This document shows positions 52,971 through 64,000 of a stretch of DNA of 64,000 nucleotides, in pieces. Below the pieces are notes generated by a model, which was given only the letters and a program-made list of their open reading frames with translations, searched no databases and was not told where the DNA came from. The stretch covers positions 124,001 to 188,000 of the forward strand of contig CAUYLG010051207.1 of the NCBI GenBank assembly GCA_963573385.1, written 5' to 3'. The translations under genes were made by a program, and so were the position numbers. Position 1 is the first letter of the stretch. The number at the start of each line of letters is the position of its first letter. The stretch comes from Cacajao melanocephalus. Its lineage: Eukaryota > Chordata > Mammalia > Primates > Pitheciidae.

Positions 52971-54318
52971 AAGGAAACACTTCCTAACTCATGTCATAAG
53001 TACAGCAAGGCCTTCATAACAAAGCTTGCCAAGAAGACTACAAGCAGTGAAAATTATAGACCAATATTACTTATAAATATAGACACAAGAATTCTTGAAA
53101 ATTAAAAGCGAATTGAATCAGCAATATATGAAAATGATAATATATCACAACTAAGTAAGGTTTATCCTAGAAATGTAAAAATGTTTTGACATTTAAAAGT
53201 AAATTAATATAATTCCCCACATGAAGCAAGAAAAGGAGAAAAACCATGTAATAATTATCCCAAATATGCAGAAAAGATCATTTGATGAATTCAATATTAA
53301 TCCATGATTGAAAACAAATGTACCAATAAACGAAGAACAGAAAGGAATGTTCTCAATCTGATAAAAGTCAATAATTATTTTAAAATCTGTAGGCAACAAA
53401 ATATAAAATAGTAATACAGCAAATACTTTCTATCAAAGACTGGTACCAAAACAGGGTATCTGCTCTAACTGCTTCCAAAATATAGTGCACTGGCTATCCT
53501 AAGCAGCATAATAAGGCAAAATAAATAAATAAAAGGTATGCAGACTTTTAGAGAAAGAAATAAAGCTGTCCTGGCTCATGAATAACAAAACCTTTAATGT
53601 ATAAAATCCTAAAGGAATTTCTTTTAAAATACTAGAATTCATAAGGGAATTTAGCAAGGATTCAGCATATAAGATCAATATACAAAAATCTATTGTAATT
53701 ATGTTTACTAGTGACTAAAATGAAAAATGATTAAAAAAAGGACTATCATTTACAATAGCATCCAAAGGCATAAAATTCTTAAGGATGAATTTTACAAAAT
53801 ATGTGCATGACATTTACACTGAAAACTTTAGGATAAATTAAAGAAAACATAAGTAAATGGAAAGTTATACAATGTTCATGGAATAGAAGCTTAAATATCA
53901 ATTCTGTCAAAATTATTTACCAGTTCAAAGCAATACAGGGAAAACCCCAGCTGATTTTTTATAGAAATTGACAAGCTATATAATTCATTTGAAAATGCAA
54001 AGGACCTATGAGAGTCAAAATAATTATGAAAGAAGAAAGAAGTTAGAACTTTCAACTTGATTCAGGGATTACTATAAAATTACAGAAATCAAGACACAAT
54101 GTGGCATTGACATAGTCAAATATATCAACGAAATACAATGGAGTTCAGAAATAGACCCATATATGTATCCTCAGTTGAAGGTAACTCAATGAAAAAGAGA
54201 TAGTCTTTTCAATAAATGGTGCTAGCCCAATGGATATCCATTTGAAAATAAAACCAAAAAAAGCCTCATATCCTACGTTACACTGTACATCATTAAGTAA
54301 AAATTTAAATCACAATTA

Positions 54319-54613
54319 CAGTCATGCATTCAATATACAACGGTCCCATAAAAATATAATATTGTATTTTTACTGTATTTTTTATGTTTAGATATGTTCA
54401 TATACATAAAAATTTACCATCGTGTTATAGTTGCCTACAGTATTCAGCACAGTAACATGCTGTATGGTTTGTAGACTAGGAGCAATAGGGTGCAGTAGTA
54501 GGCTACACCATCTAAGTCTGTGTAAATACACCTTACGATGTTTGAACAATGATGAAATTGCCTAAAAATACATTTCTCAGAATGCATTTCTGTCATTAAG
54601 TGATACATGACCA
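54319..54613 (-). mobile_element. MER2/Tigger-type DNA transposon (nonautonomous)
   Basis: Terminal CAGTCATGC at 54319 and CATGACCA at 54613 form terminal inverted repeats, with TA on both sides (54317-54318 and 54614-54615), the pogo/Tigger target duplication. The interior (minus strand: ATGCTGTGCTGAATACTG-like, GTAGCCTACTACTGCACCC) matches MER2/Tigger1. Confidence 0.85.
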
Positions 54614-54700
54614 TATAGAGTTTTTAAAGGAAAATACAGAAGAGTATCTTTGCAATCTTAGTTAGATGAATATTTCCTGAAGAGGACACAAAAAACACTA

Positions 54701-54767
54701 AGGAGAGGAAAGGGAGAGGGAGAGGGAGAGGGAGAAGAAAGAGAAAGACAGAAAGACAGAAAGATGA

Positions 54768-54815
<48 letters not shown>

Positions 54816-55020
54816 GAAAGAAAGAAACAAAAGAAAGAAAGAGAAAAAGAAAGAAAGAAAGAGAAAGAAAGAAAGGAGGGAGGGAGGGAGGGAGGAAGGA
54901 AGGAAGGAGAAAGAAGAAGAAGGAGGAGGAGGAGGAAAGGAAGAAAGGAAGGGGAAGAAATAAAGGAGGGAAGGAGGGGAAAGAAAGGCAGAAAAAGGAA
55001 AGAAAGGGAGGGAGGGAAAA
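54701..55020 (+). repeat. Polypurine (GAAA)n/(GGGA)n/(GGAA)n tract, about 320 bp
   Basis: All-purine on the plus strand except a few C and T bases near 54750-54830. Contains a GAAA block (54768-54815), a GGGA block (54875-54893) and GGA blocks. Open frames across it are artefacts of the repeat. Confidence 0.97.
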
Positions 55021-56025
55021 TTAGCAAAAAGACAAGACAAGAAAAAGAAGTTTCAGTATTGGGGCTTAACAATACTGAAAACTGCCCTTTGAAGACACTA
55101 ATAAGAAACTAGAAAGACAATGGAAAAAAGACAAATGACTTATATTCAAAATATAAAAGGAATTCTTACAAGTGAATAGTAAAGATGGCGCAATAACTCA
55201 AATAGCCACTTCTCAAAAAGACATACAGATGATCAATAAGCACCTGAAAAAAATGTTCAGCATTGCTAATCAACGAATTGCAAGTTCAAACCACGATGTG
55301 ATATAACTTCATACATTAAAATAGCTAAAGGTTAAACAAAGAAAACTAGCAAGCTCTGGTGAGCATGTAGACAATCAGAATTCTTGTAGTGGGTGTGTAA
55401 ATGACAGTAATTACTTTGGAAAAAAGTTTGTCAGTTTTTTACACAGTTAAACATATGTCTACCTGTGACCCATCAATTTTACTTCTAGAAATTTGAGATA
55501 AATAAAAAACACACAAAGCACTCACAAAATTCACCCAAAGACTTATACACAAATGTTCCTGCAGTTTTTTGCACCATAGCATAAATCTAGAAACAGTCCA
55601 AAAGTCTGTCAAGAGAATAGATAAATAAATTATATATTTACTCATTTGAATACCACAACAATAAAAGCAAACAAACTGCAGATACCTACAAAAGTATGGT
55701 TAAATCTCAAAAACACTTTGTTGTGCCAGAGAAGCTAGACATAAAGGAGTATATATTGTAAAATTCCGTTTATATAAAGTCCTTGAAAGAGCAAAACAAA
55801 CTATGGCAAGAGAAGTCAGATCAAGGATTGTCTGGGGTAGTAAGTGGTGGAGATTGACTAACAAGGGTCACGAGAAAACTTTCTGGGATAACAGAAATGT
55901 TCAATATTTTGATTGGGGCAATGGTTCCATGTGTGTATACAGTTGTCAAAACATTTAAAGAGCATGCATTTTGTTGTATGAAAATAAACTGTATGCTAAT
56001 AAATGTGATTTTAAAAAATAATAAA

Positions 56026-56740
56026 CTTCCCCGCATATTTCTTAGGTTCCTTAAAGAGTGAGCACTGCTTGTCAATGCCAGAGCCTCTGTCTCATTAATC
56101 TTTTAATCGCAGTCTGTACAATATCTGGCACTTGGTAAGTGCTCCCCAGGTAGAGTTTGAGAGAAGGTAAGGTGGGAGAGCACGCATTGTTGGAGGGGTG
56201 AGAGGAGGAACAGAACACAGGCAGGACCAAATATGCTCGTCTGTCGGAAACCTCTTTCGCCATAAGGTGGCAGCAGAGAGCACCTGGCAATGTCTTACCT
56301 ACTCAATCCAGCAGGTGACAGCAGACCCACACCAACCTCTACACCAAGTTGCATTTTTCTCCTGTCTTTCCTACAGTTACCACAATCTCAGCCCAGCCAC
56401 TCTGCCAGGCAGAAAAGGAAGACTTAAATGGAAGAGAATGAGGACATACCCATGATCCCCATATATGATGGGCACTGTTCTCCATGCTTAATAGACAATA
56501 TTTAATTATATTTAATGTAATATCCATGCTTACAAGCAGTATCTTATTTCTACCCCCATCCTTTATCATGGGCATGATTTTCTTTGTTGTAAAGACAAGT
56601 AAACAAAGCTTCAGAGAAGGAGAACGTGTTTGTAATCATGGATCTAGAAGTGATAGCGATGGAGTTTGAGTCTGATTTTTCTTTCCATGTCATCCTGTCC
56701 AAACCTATAGGGCAAAATGATCCACACAGAGGTTATGCAT
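56026..56740. other. Upstream flank, mostly unclassified
   Basis: 56500-56690 resembles an inverted MIR (GTAAACAAAGCTTCAGAGAA, GAGTTTGAGTCTGATT). Otherwise nothing recognised. Confidence 0.4.
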
Positions 56741-56744
56741 TGGT

Positions 56745-56839
56745 GTTTGCTGCAGCAGTGTTCTACCTGCTTATCTGCATTAGCTCATTTAATCTTTACA
56801 ACTAGATAAGGGAGGAACAGTTGTTATCCCTATTTATTT
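56745..56839 (-). mobile_element. MIR SINE, left part
   Basis: TTAGCTCATTTAATCTTTAC and GTTATCCCTATT are inverted MIR. It is interrupted by the Alu monomer and continues at 57019. Confidence 0.65.
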
Positions 56840-57018
56840 TATTTTTGTTGTATTAATTTATTGTGTTTTTGAAGCATTGTGTAACTCTGTCACCCAGTCT
56901 GGAGAGCAGTGGTGTGACCATAGGTCACTGCAGCCTCAAACTTCCAGGCTCAAGTGATCCTCCCATCTCAGCCTCCGGAGTAGCTAGGGCTACAGATGTG
57001 AGCCATTGCACCTAGCCT
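56840..57018 (-). mobile_element. Free/partial Alu monomer (FLAM/FRAM-like)
   Basis: AACTCTGTCACCCAGTCTGG through GAGCCATTGCACCTAGCC, a single monomer with no second half. Inserted inside a MIR. Confidence 0.8.
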
Positions 57019-57160
57019 GATTATCCCCATTTTAAAGGTAGGCAGTAACACTGAGATGGTGAGAGGTTAATGAACTTGTAAAGGTCACATCATTAGTAAA
57101 AGCTGGAGCTGCCACTGGAAGTTCAGGGTCTGACCCTGAACCTTGATCCTTCACTGCAAA
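57019..57160 (-). mobile_element. MIR SINE, right part
   Basis: GATTATCCCCATTTTAAAGG, GTAAAGGTCACATCATTAG and AGCTGGAGCTGCC continue inverted MIR. Confidence 0.7.
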
Positions 57161-57404
57161 ACTAGCTACTAAGTGACTGCTTTGACAAGCCTAGAGGGAA
57201 AGGTGGAGGAGGCTTTGGCACACACTCAGTTAAAGAAAGTGTGCTGGTCCATTTCCCATGGTTCCATGCAAGCTCCCAGGGTTAGTAAAGAATAGCTTCT
57301 CCCTCCTCTGTGTCCCTGAGAGGTCCCAGGGGCATTCAGAGATTTATTGTCATCTCTGTCCAGCTCTTAGGAGTCTTCTAAGAACCGTGATGCTTCATTC
57401 ATCT

Positions 57405-57850
57405 AGCCAGCCAGCCTTCTTTATTGAGTACCTCTGAATACCAAACATTAATTATGAAAACACAGAGTCTTTCCTCAAAGAGCTCTCATACTGAGGGGAA
57501 GATCGTATGCAAAAGCAAAACCACAGGGAGACAATTCTTCTGGTGACTGATTACCGTGTGGATGGCACAGAATTTCTGCCTAGTCAGGGAGGACTTCCTG
57601 CAGGAGGGGAGGTCTTCCACTGAGCCTTACAGGGTGAGTAAGGCTTGAAGAGATGGAGAAAGAGGTCAGGTTACAGTCTTGGCCTGAGTGGAGAGGTTTA
57701 GAGAACAGAGAGGCGAGTTAGATCAGAGGGAAGGTCTTGGGAAGAACAGCTGAAAATACTTCTGGAGGGGTTGGTTGAGGCCGTATTGTGGAAGGTCTTG
57801 AGGGCTCAGATGAGAGGCTTTAAATGTATCTTATAAACTGATGGCTTATG
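57405..57850 (-). mobile_element. L2 LINE
   Basis: TTTATTGAGTACCTCTGAAT, AAAGAGCTCTCATACTGAG, GAGGACTTCCTGCAGGAGG and GGAAGGTCTTGAGGGCTCAG follow inverted L2 3' region. Confidence 0.65.
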
Positions 57851-58004
57851 ATGGCTCGAAGCCATTTAAAGTGCATAGAGAGACAGTGGCAAGAAGTCAG
57901 TTCCTAGGAAATTAACATAGGCAAGCCTGTGCCAAAAGGAACGGAACTGAGGAGCCTGCAGGGGCAAGAAGAAGGAATCTAGTCCATGTGGAAAATATCC
58001 CATG

Positions 58005-58231
58005 TGGCAGTTACTTAGTATTTAGCCTATGTTATGACAGCTAATCCTCCATAGGGCCCTGAAAGATCTGTGCAATTATCGTCTCTGGTTTATAAATGAC
58101 TAAAATAAGACACACTGAAGTTAAAGATGTTTCTCAAGGTTACCTGGAACCAACAAAGCTAAGGTTCAAATTCCCACAACCTAACACGAAGGCTCATTTT
58201 CTTAACCACTATGCTCTACTGCCTTTATATC
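58005..58231 (-). mobile_element. MIR SINE, near full length
   Basis: Ends with CTTAACCACTATGCTCTACT, the inverted MIR start, preceded by CAAATTCCCACAACC and GGTTACCTGGAACC. Confidence 0.8.
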
Positions 58232-58483
58232 ACAGGTTGAGCAAAATCCAAGCTAAGTCTAAGACATATTTAACTGCATCTGAGCTATCTATCAGGTTGG
58301 AAAACATTTAGGGCTCTTACCTGAAAGATGGCCCTGTGCTCAAAATAGCCAGTGTCTCTAAACAAATAGAAAGGACTTCTCAGTTTTAGAAGTATGGAAA
58401 GCTGGGGACCATGCCTGGCTTGTGAATTCAGAGGCTATAGTAATGGATACTTGATAGTGTTTATTCTTCTAAGAAGTTGATAG

Positions 58484-59640
<1,157 letters not shown>

Positions 59641-59644
59641 GTCA

Positions 59645-59935
59645 GGATAGGCTAGGTTGTGCTGCAGTAACAGGCTATCCCCAAACCTCAACAGTTTTCA
59701 ATGTACACGTTCCTTTCTCACTCATCCAAAGCACATTACTGAGCAAGGACTCTGTTTCTCATATTCCATCAGGGACCCAGCATCTGCGATGTCACCAGTC
59801 GCAGAGTCAAGGCAAGAAAGAACTAAGTCTCCTGGGCTTTAACAGGAAGTAACATCATTTCCAGCCATGGACTGGAACCAGTCACATGGCCCCAACTAAT
59901 GCAAGGCTAGCTGGGAGGTGTCAAGGAGCAGGCGG
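59645..59935 (+). mobile_element. Old interspersed repeat, family not named
   Basis: AGGCTAGGTTGTGCTGCAGT, AACAGGCTATCCCCAAACCT and GACTGGAACCAGTCACATGG are phrases of a common mammalian interspersed repeat that I recognise but cannot name securely. Confidence 0.5.
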
Positions 59936-60449
59936 AGGTCTGGTGAGCATCACCCTCTCTGACACACTTAGCAGAGTCTAGCGTCTATCATTCCAAGAAA
60001 TCTCTGACTGAGCTCTTAAGGGTCTACGAATAATGAGCCCCTGGGGGATTCCAAATAAAAACTAAAATAATCATTTTGCTAAGAATTCCGTGAATCTTTG
60101 AGGTAGAACCACACTGCCTAGACACTGCTTCTCTGGACAAGCCTCACAGAAAGAGGGAAGACGCATGCCCTCTTCCCCAGAGACAGCTGCACACCATGGC
60201 ATTCAGCACACCTAGAGCAGTGGTACCAGTGGTCCCCAACAGAATGCCACCAGGCTTCTCAGAGCAGAGGCAGAGCCTAGCATAAATGGATGTGCCTGTT
60301 TGAATGTTGGCAGCACATGAGAGCCCCACTGGGTCTGATTGTGCCTGGGGACTGTTTCAGAAGGCTAAGGTCTTTGTTATACATGTGGAGGATAAGATCT
60401 GGAGATGGGGACCTCCTACCAAGTCTAATAGGGCTAGAAACACTCTGCA

Positions 60450-60740
60450 CTATGTCCATATTCCAGATGAGGACCCTGAGGTTTGGGAAAGTTAACGGCC
60501 TTTTCAAAGTCACCCAGTTAATGCATGGCAGAGGCAGAGCCTGTTGATCCTATTGCATGATTTGAAATGATCATGTTTGGGAGGCATGCACTGTGTAAGA
60601 AGATGAGGAGGTACAGCCAGGATGCCACCAACTTCCTAAGTGACCTCAGGCACATTATTTCATGGCCTCCATTTCTCTATTTGTAAAAAGTAAAGCTGGA
60701 TGAGATGTCTCAAAGTCTTTTCTGTTCCCACTGAGGGTCT
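60450..60740. mobile_element. MIR SINE fragments
   Basis: 60450-60545 is inverted MIR (ATTCCAGATGAGGACCCTGA, AAAGTCACCCAGTTAATGC). 60620-60740 is MIR in sense (TAAGTGACCTCAGGCACATT, TTTGTAAAAAGTAAAGCTGG). Confidence 0.6.
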
Positions 60741-62550
60741 GTTGCTGCAACCCCGTTGGAGCTGATGGCAGACTCCATCAGCTGGAAGTCTGCTTCACCA
60801 CCTACAGTACCTGGAAGTCCAACATTAGGAGAACAGGGCCCACTGCCTTAAGCTGACACACCTGCTTTCACCAGCTCCTGGAGCTGCTGTACATCTGGAG
60901 AAGGGAAAGTGTGCTGGGCTGGAGCCCAGCAGGGCCAGGCTGTGGGCTCTCTGCCACTGTTCTCTGCTCCAGCCTGGCTAGCCACCAGCTCAGCCGTGGA
61001 ATGGGAAGAGGTGGCGTCAGCAGTCAGGAGCTGCAGCCTGGGGGCTGCCCTGCCCCGAGAGGCTTCCTGCCTACACCTGCGTGTCCCTGCATGCAGCCTG
61101 GCCCTGCCTTACACAGGGATCTGCTCCTAACAAGCAGTTCAGCCAGGGAGGAGAGGCCATTGGAGTGGATGGGCGGATGAAGATCAAGTGGAGCGTGAGG
61201 TCAAGTCACAAGAGTCCTGAGCCCCCCATGGAAAACCGTTCCAGTCCATCCCCAGCCCTGAGTGTCATCCCCCACTATCATTGAGCTCCCCCATAAGTTT
61301 GATTTTCCAATCTCCCATCCCAATATTTAGGCATCCTTGGGACTTAGCTCCTCTCTCTAGCACCCATGTTCCCTCTCTTGGCACAAAGTCCTCCCCATCA
61401 CTGGCCTTCATCTTCCCAATCCTGAGCACGAGTCCATGCTTGGGACTAAGCCCTCTCCCCATGCCTGGCACCAAGTGCCATCCATATCATGTGCAACTGA
61501 GCCCTGACACTGAATGGCCTTCACCCACCTGACATCTAGCACCCCTGAAGTCCCATAGTTAGCCCCTCACTGATAGAAGAATGCCTCTTATCCTCCTCAG
61601 CAGGTGGCCTCCCTCCCACTTTGCCAGTCTTTGACTGTGACCCCAGCCCCACCTGGCATGTCACCTCACCACTGCAGTCTTAGCTTCTCTGTTCCAATGT
61701 AGCCAGCACCTACTGAAGCTGTACCATGTGACAGTGATGTTCAATGCTCTCATTAAACACACAAACCAGGCTCCCAAGCTTCTGCCTGTGCCCTTTCTCC
61801 CCTACTGCATGCCCTCATTCCCCTCAGCAGACTGAATTCTCCCTGGGTAGTCTCCGCAGTTCTGGGAGAACCCAGTACCCCACAGTGCTCTAGGGATCCC
61901 AAGTCCTGCAGCCTTCTGGGGATGCCTTTCCTTTCCTGTCTGCTATAACTCCTGGCCCCATTCACACTAATGATAATAGTCGGCCACCTCCAGGATGCCC
62001 TTGGATTCCCATGGTGTTACACTCTCCTTGCGGCTTTTTTCATTTCTGAGTCAGAAAGGCTATTCTGAGCTTTCCCTCTCACCTCTGAGCACTTCTGTAA
62101 CCCAGACCTGAATGTAACATTCACCCCACCTCCCTCCTGAGCCGTTCCTATTTCAAAGCTAACTCAAGGCTGAGTGATGTCACTCACATCAGGAAGGTTT
62201 CAGGAATCACCACTGGGGGGAGAAAACAGCTGACTGTTAAATACCAGGTTCCATTCTTGAGGTCACTGTAAACCCCAACCTGACCCCATATTATGGGGTT
62301 TATCCTCAGAACAGAGCCCCTTCTGCCATCTCTTTCTTCCTTCCCTTTAGACCCACTCCAGCATGTACGCCCTCTAATGGAAAACAAAATGCCTCTCTAG
62401 TGAAAGTAACCTCAAGCAAGGAAGTTGTCCTTCCACTTTCTTACCTCCAGAAATTAGCTCTTTATGTCTTACCCTCCCCTTCCTCATGAGGCCTTGAGAT
62501 CTGAAACTGCTGAAGAACAGGGGCTCTGAAAGTGTTTTTCCACATGGAAT
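60741..62550. other. GC-richer upstream flank, nothing recognised
   Basis: No exon or repeat recognised. 61270-61570 has a loosely repetitive C-rich texture with recurring CTTGGGACT and AGCACCC pieces. Confidence 0.4.
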
Positions 62551-63180
62551 AACATGCTTCCTTCCTCATCCAGTGAGCTAGAGAGTGGTTGCAGTTTGTT
62601 TGCAGTAGCAGTTTTTTTTGTTTGTTTGTTTTTGTTTTTTGTGTTTTTTTACTGCTGCAAACACATTTTCAAAGACATGGACCTCACTGTCCGTCCCTGC
62701 ATCATTTGGCTTCTGGTCACACCACTTACACCACTTCTGGACAGAGCCAAGAGTGATGGTGGAAGAGGAGGTAGGAAGGAGAAGAAGAAAGAGACCCAGG
62801 ACAGTGGAATGCAGGAGCTCAGGGGCCACGCATGTGTGTGGTTCTGGGTCTGGCCTGGGCACATTGCACCTGCCTTGGGTGTAGTATCTTCAAACCAGCT
62901 AGTTGAGGGGTGGGGAAAATTCACATAACCTTTTAGTGATTTCTTTCTCAGATAATCTGAGATTTGCCTCTAAATCATGAAAGTGAGCCCGAGGCCAAGG
63001 AAACCTCAGGCCTTCAGGGAATTGAGACTGGACACAATTATAAACTTGCATTGCCAGTCCAATAAACTGAGTCTCTGGCAGGAACGTGCAGAGACAAGTA
63101 TTCCAGTCTGAACTTTTAAGGAGCACAGTGGAATAAGAAAGCAAGAAAATAAAAAGTTGCTGTGTATCACTTGTGTGCCA
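62551..63180. other. Upstream flank with T-rich tract
   Basis: 62611-62650 is a GTTT/T-rich tract. The rest is unclassified; the 124-codon plus-strand frame at 62554-62928 starts in low-complexity sequence and is not recognisable. Confidence 0.35.
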
Positions 63181-63189
63181 AGTAATATT

Positions 63190-64000
63190 CTTCTGTTATA
63201 TTGTTGCATTATAAAACTGAGATATAATTTATACCATAATAGTCATCTTTTTAAAGTATACAGTTTAGTGATTTCATATATTTACAATGTCATGCAATGA
63301 TCACCACTGTTTAATTCCAAAACATCCTCATTACCTCCAAATAAAATTCCATACTGCTTTGTAGTCACCCTTACCTCCTCGCAGTCCCTGGCAACCACTA
63401 CTTCATATCTTCCCAAATTAGCCTGTTCTGAACATTTCACATACAATATGTGGTATTTTGGGATAAATATCTTTTACGTAGCATAATGTTTTCAAGATTC
63501 ATACACGTTGTAGTATCTTTCAATCTTTTATTCTTTTTTATGGCTATATAATATTCTATTATACAGACATATGACATTTTATTTATCCATTCATCAGTTA
63601 TCACATATTTGCATTCCTTCACCTTGGGCTATTATGAATAGTGCTATGAACATGCACATATATTTTTTTTTTTGTATGAACGTATGTTTTACATTTTCTT
63701 GGGTAGATAACCTAGGGTAGAATTGCAGGGTAATACGGTAACTCAATGTCTGCCTTTTTGAGAAACTCCCAAACTGTTTTCTGTAGTGGCTGCATCATTT
63801 TACCTTCTCACCAACAATGTATGAGGGTTGCAATTTCTCCGTATTCTCACCGACACTTACAAATATTCATCTTTTTTATTGTAGCCATCCTTGCGGGTAT
63901 GAAGTGGCTTGTCATTGTGGTTTTGATTTACATTTTCCGATGACTAATGATGTTGAGCATTTTTTCATGTGCTTATTGGTCATCTGTGTATCTTCCTTGA
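63190..64000 (-). mobile_element. L1M 3' region, inverted, running off the window
   Basis: Inverted L1M phrases in order: AACTGAGATATAATTTATAC, CCCTGGCAACCACTACTTCA, CTTATTTATCCATTCATCAG-like, AACTGTTTTCTGTAGTGGCT, ACTAATGATGTTGAGCATTT. Continues past 64000. Confidence 0.9.

Larger units (their letters stand above)
52975..56025 (+). mobile_element. L1 (L1M-type) with nested MER2/Tigger and polypurine expansion
   Basis: ORF2 remnant (AGACACAAGAATTCTTGAAA, AAAAATGTTTTGACATTTAA, CTATCATTTACAATAGCATC) runs through the 3' UTR (GTACCACAACAATAAAAGC-type, GGTTCCATGTGTGTATACAG) to the end at about 56025. ORF2 is full of stops. Interrupted at 54319-54613 and 54701-55020. Confidence 0.85.

Noticed and set aside
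54624..55072. ORFs of 86-138 codons of low complexity
   Set aside because: Same artefact on the second polypurine tract.

Overview
The window is primate, almost certainly human, genomic DNA. Alu (J, S and one Y-type), L1, L2, MIR, L3/CR1, MaLR and other LTR fossils, Tigger and Charlie DNA-transposon fossils and long microsatellites fill it. There is no bacterial-style gene density. Only one stretch is convincingly protein coding: a 185-codon first coding exon on the minus strand (17476-18030). I recognise it as the N-terminus of the acid-sensing ion channel subunit ASIC2 (ASIC2a/MDEG1 form). From established knowledge the human gene lies on 17q and exceeds 1 Mb because of very large 5' introns, which fits a window with one exon and no second one.

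Layout. The gene is read right to left. Positions 1-17475 are the start of intron 1: old L1 3' ends (1-2400), L2/MIR/L3 fossils, a MaLR LTR that split a MIR (4887-5541), two Alus, an L1 3' end (11463-12345) and a largely repeat-free 4 kb next to the exon. Positions 17476-18030 are coding. Roughly 18031-18950 is the 5' UTR and promoter zone: a CCAAT/TATA-like pair near 18335 and 18275, then a CpG island at about 18440-19030. Beyond 19 kb is 5' flanking DNA. It holds a 75-77 bp minisatellite (23891-24110), a local 0.7 kb duplication (27125-27835 and 29775-30541), a MER5A-like element, two retroviral LTRs (34841-35618 and about 36459-37053), three long tetranucleotide/polypurine repeats (37.7, 39.6 and 54.7 kb), two hairpin-forming inverted repeats (39862-40096) and composite L1 blocks (42960-44640, 46700-51585, 52975-56025) carrying nested Alu and MER2/Tigger insertions. 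The right edge runs into an inverted L1 (63190-64000).

I found no tRNA, rRNA, CRISPR array or multi-gene system, and no evidence of a novel coding system. The most unusual items are an unidentified 242-bp element present as two inverted copies (4046-4287 and 5172-5413), one of them inside the LTR; the 0.7 kb duplication; the short minisatellite; and an 84-nt near-palindrome. Repeat family names were assigned by recall of consensus sequences, not by a search, and most repeat boundaries are approximate to about 10-30 bases.
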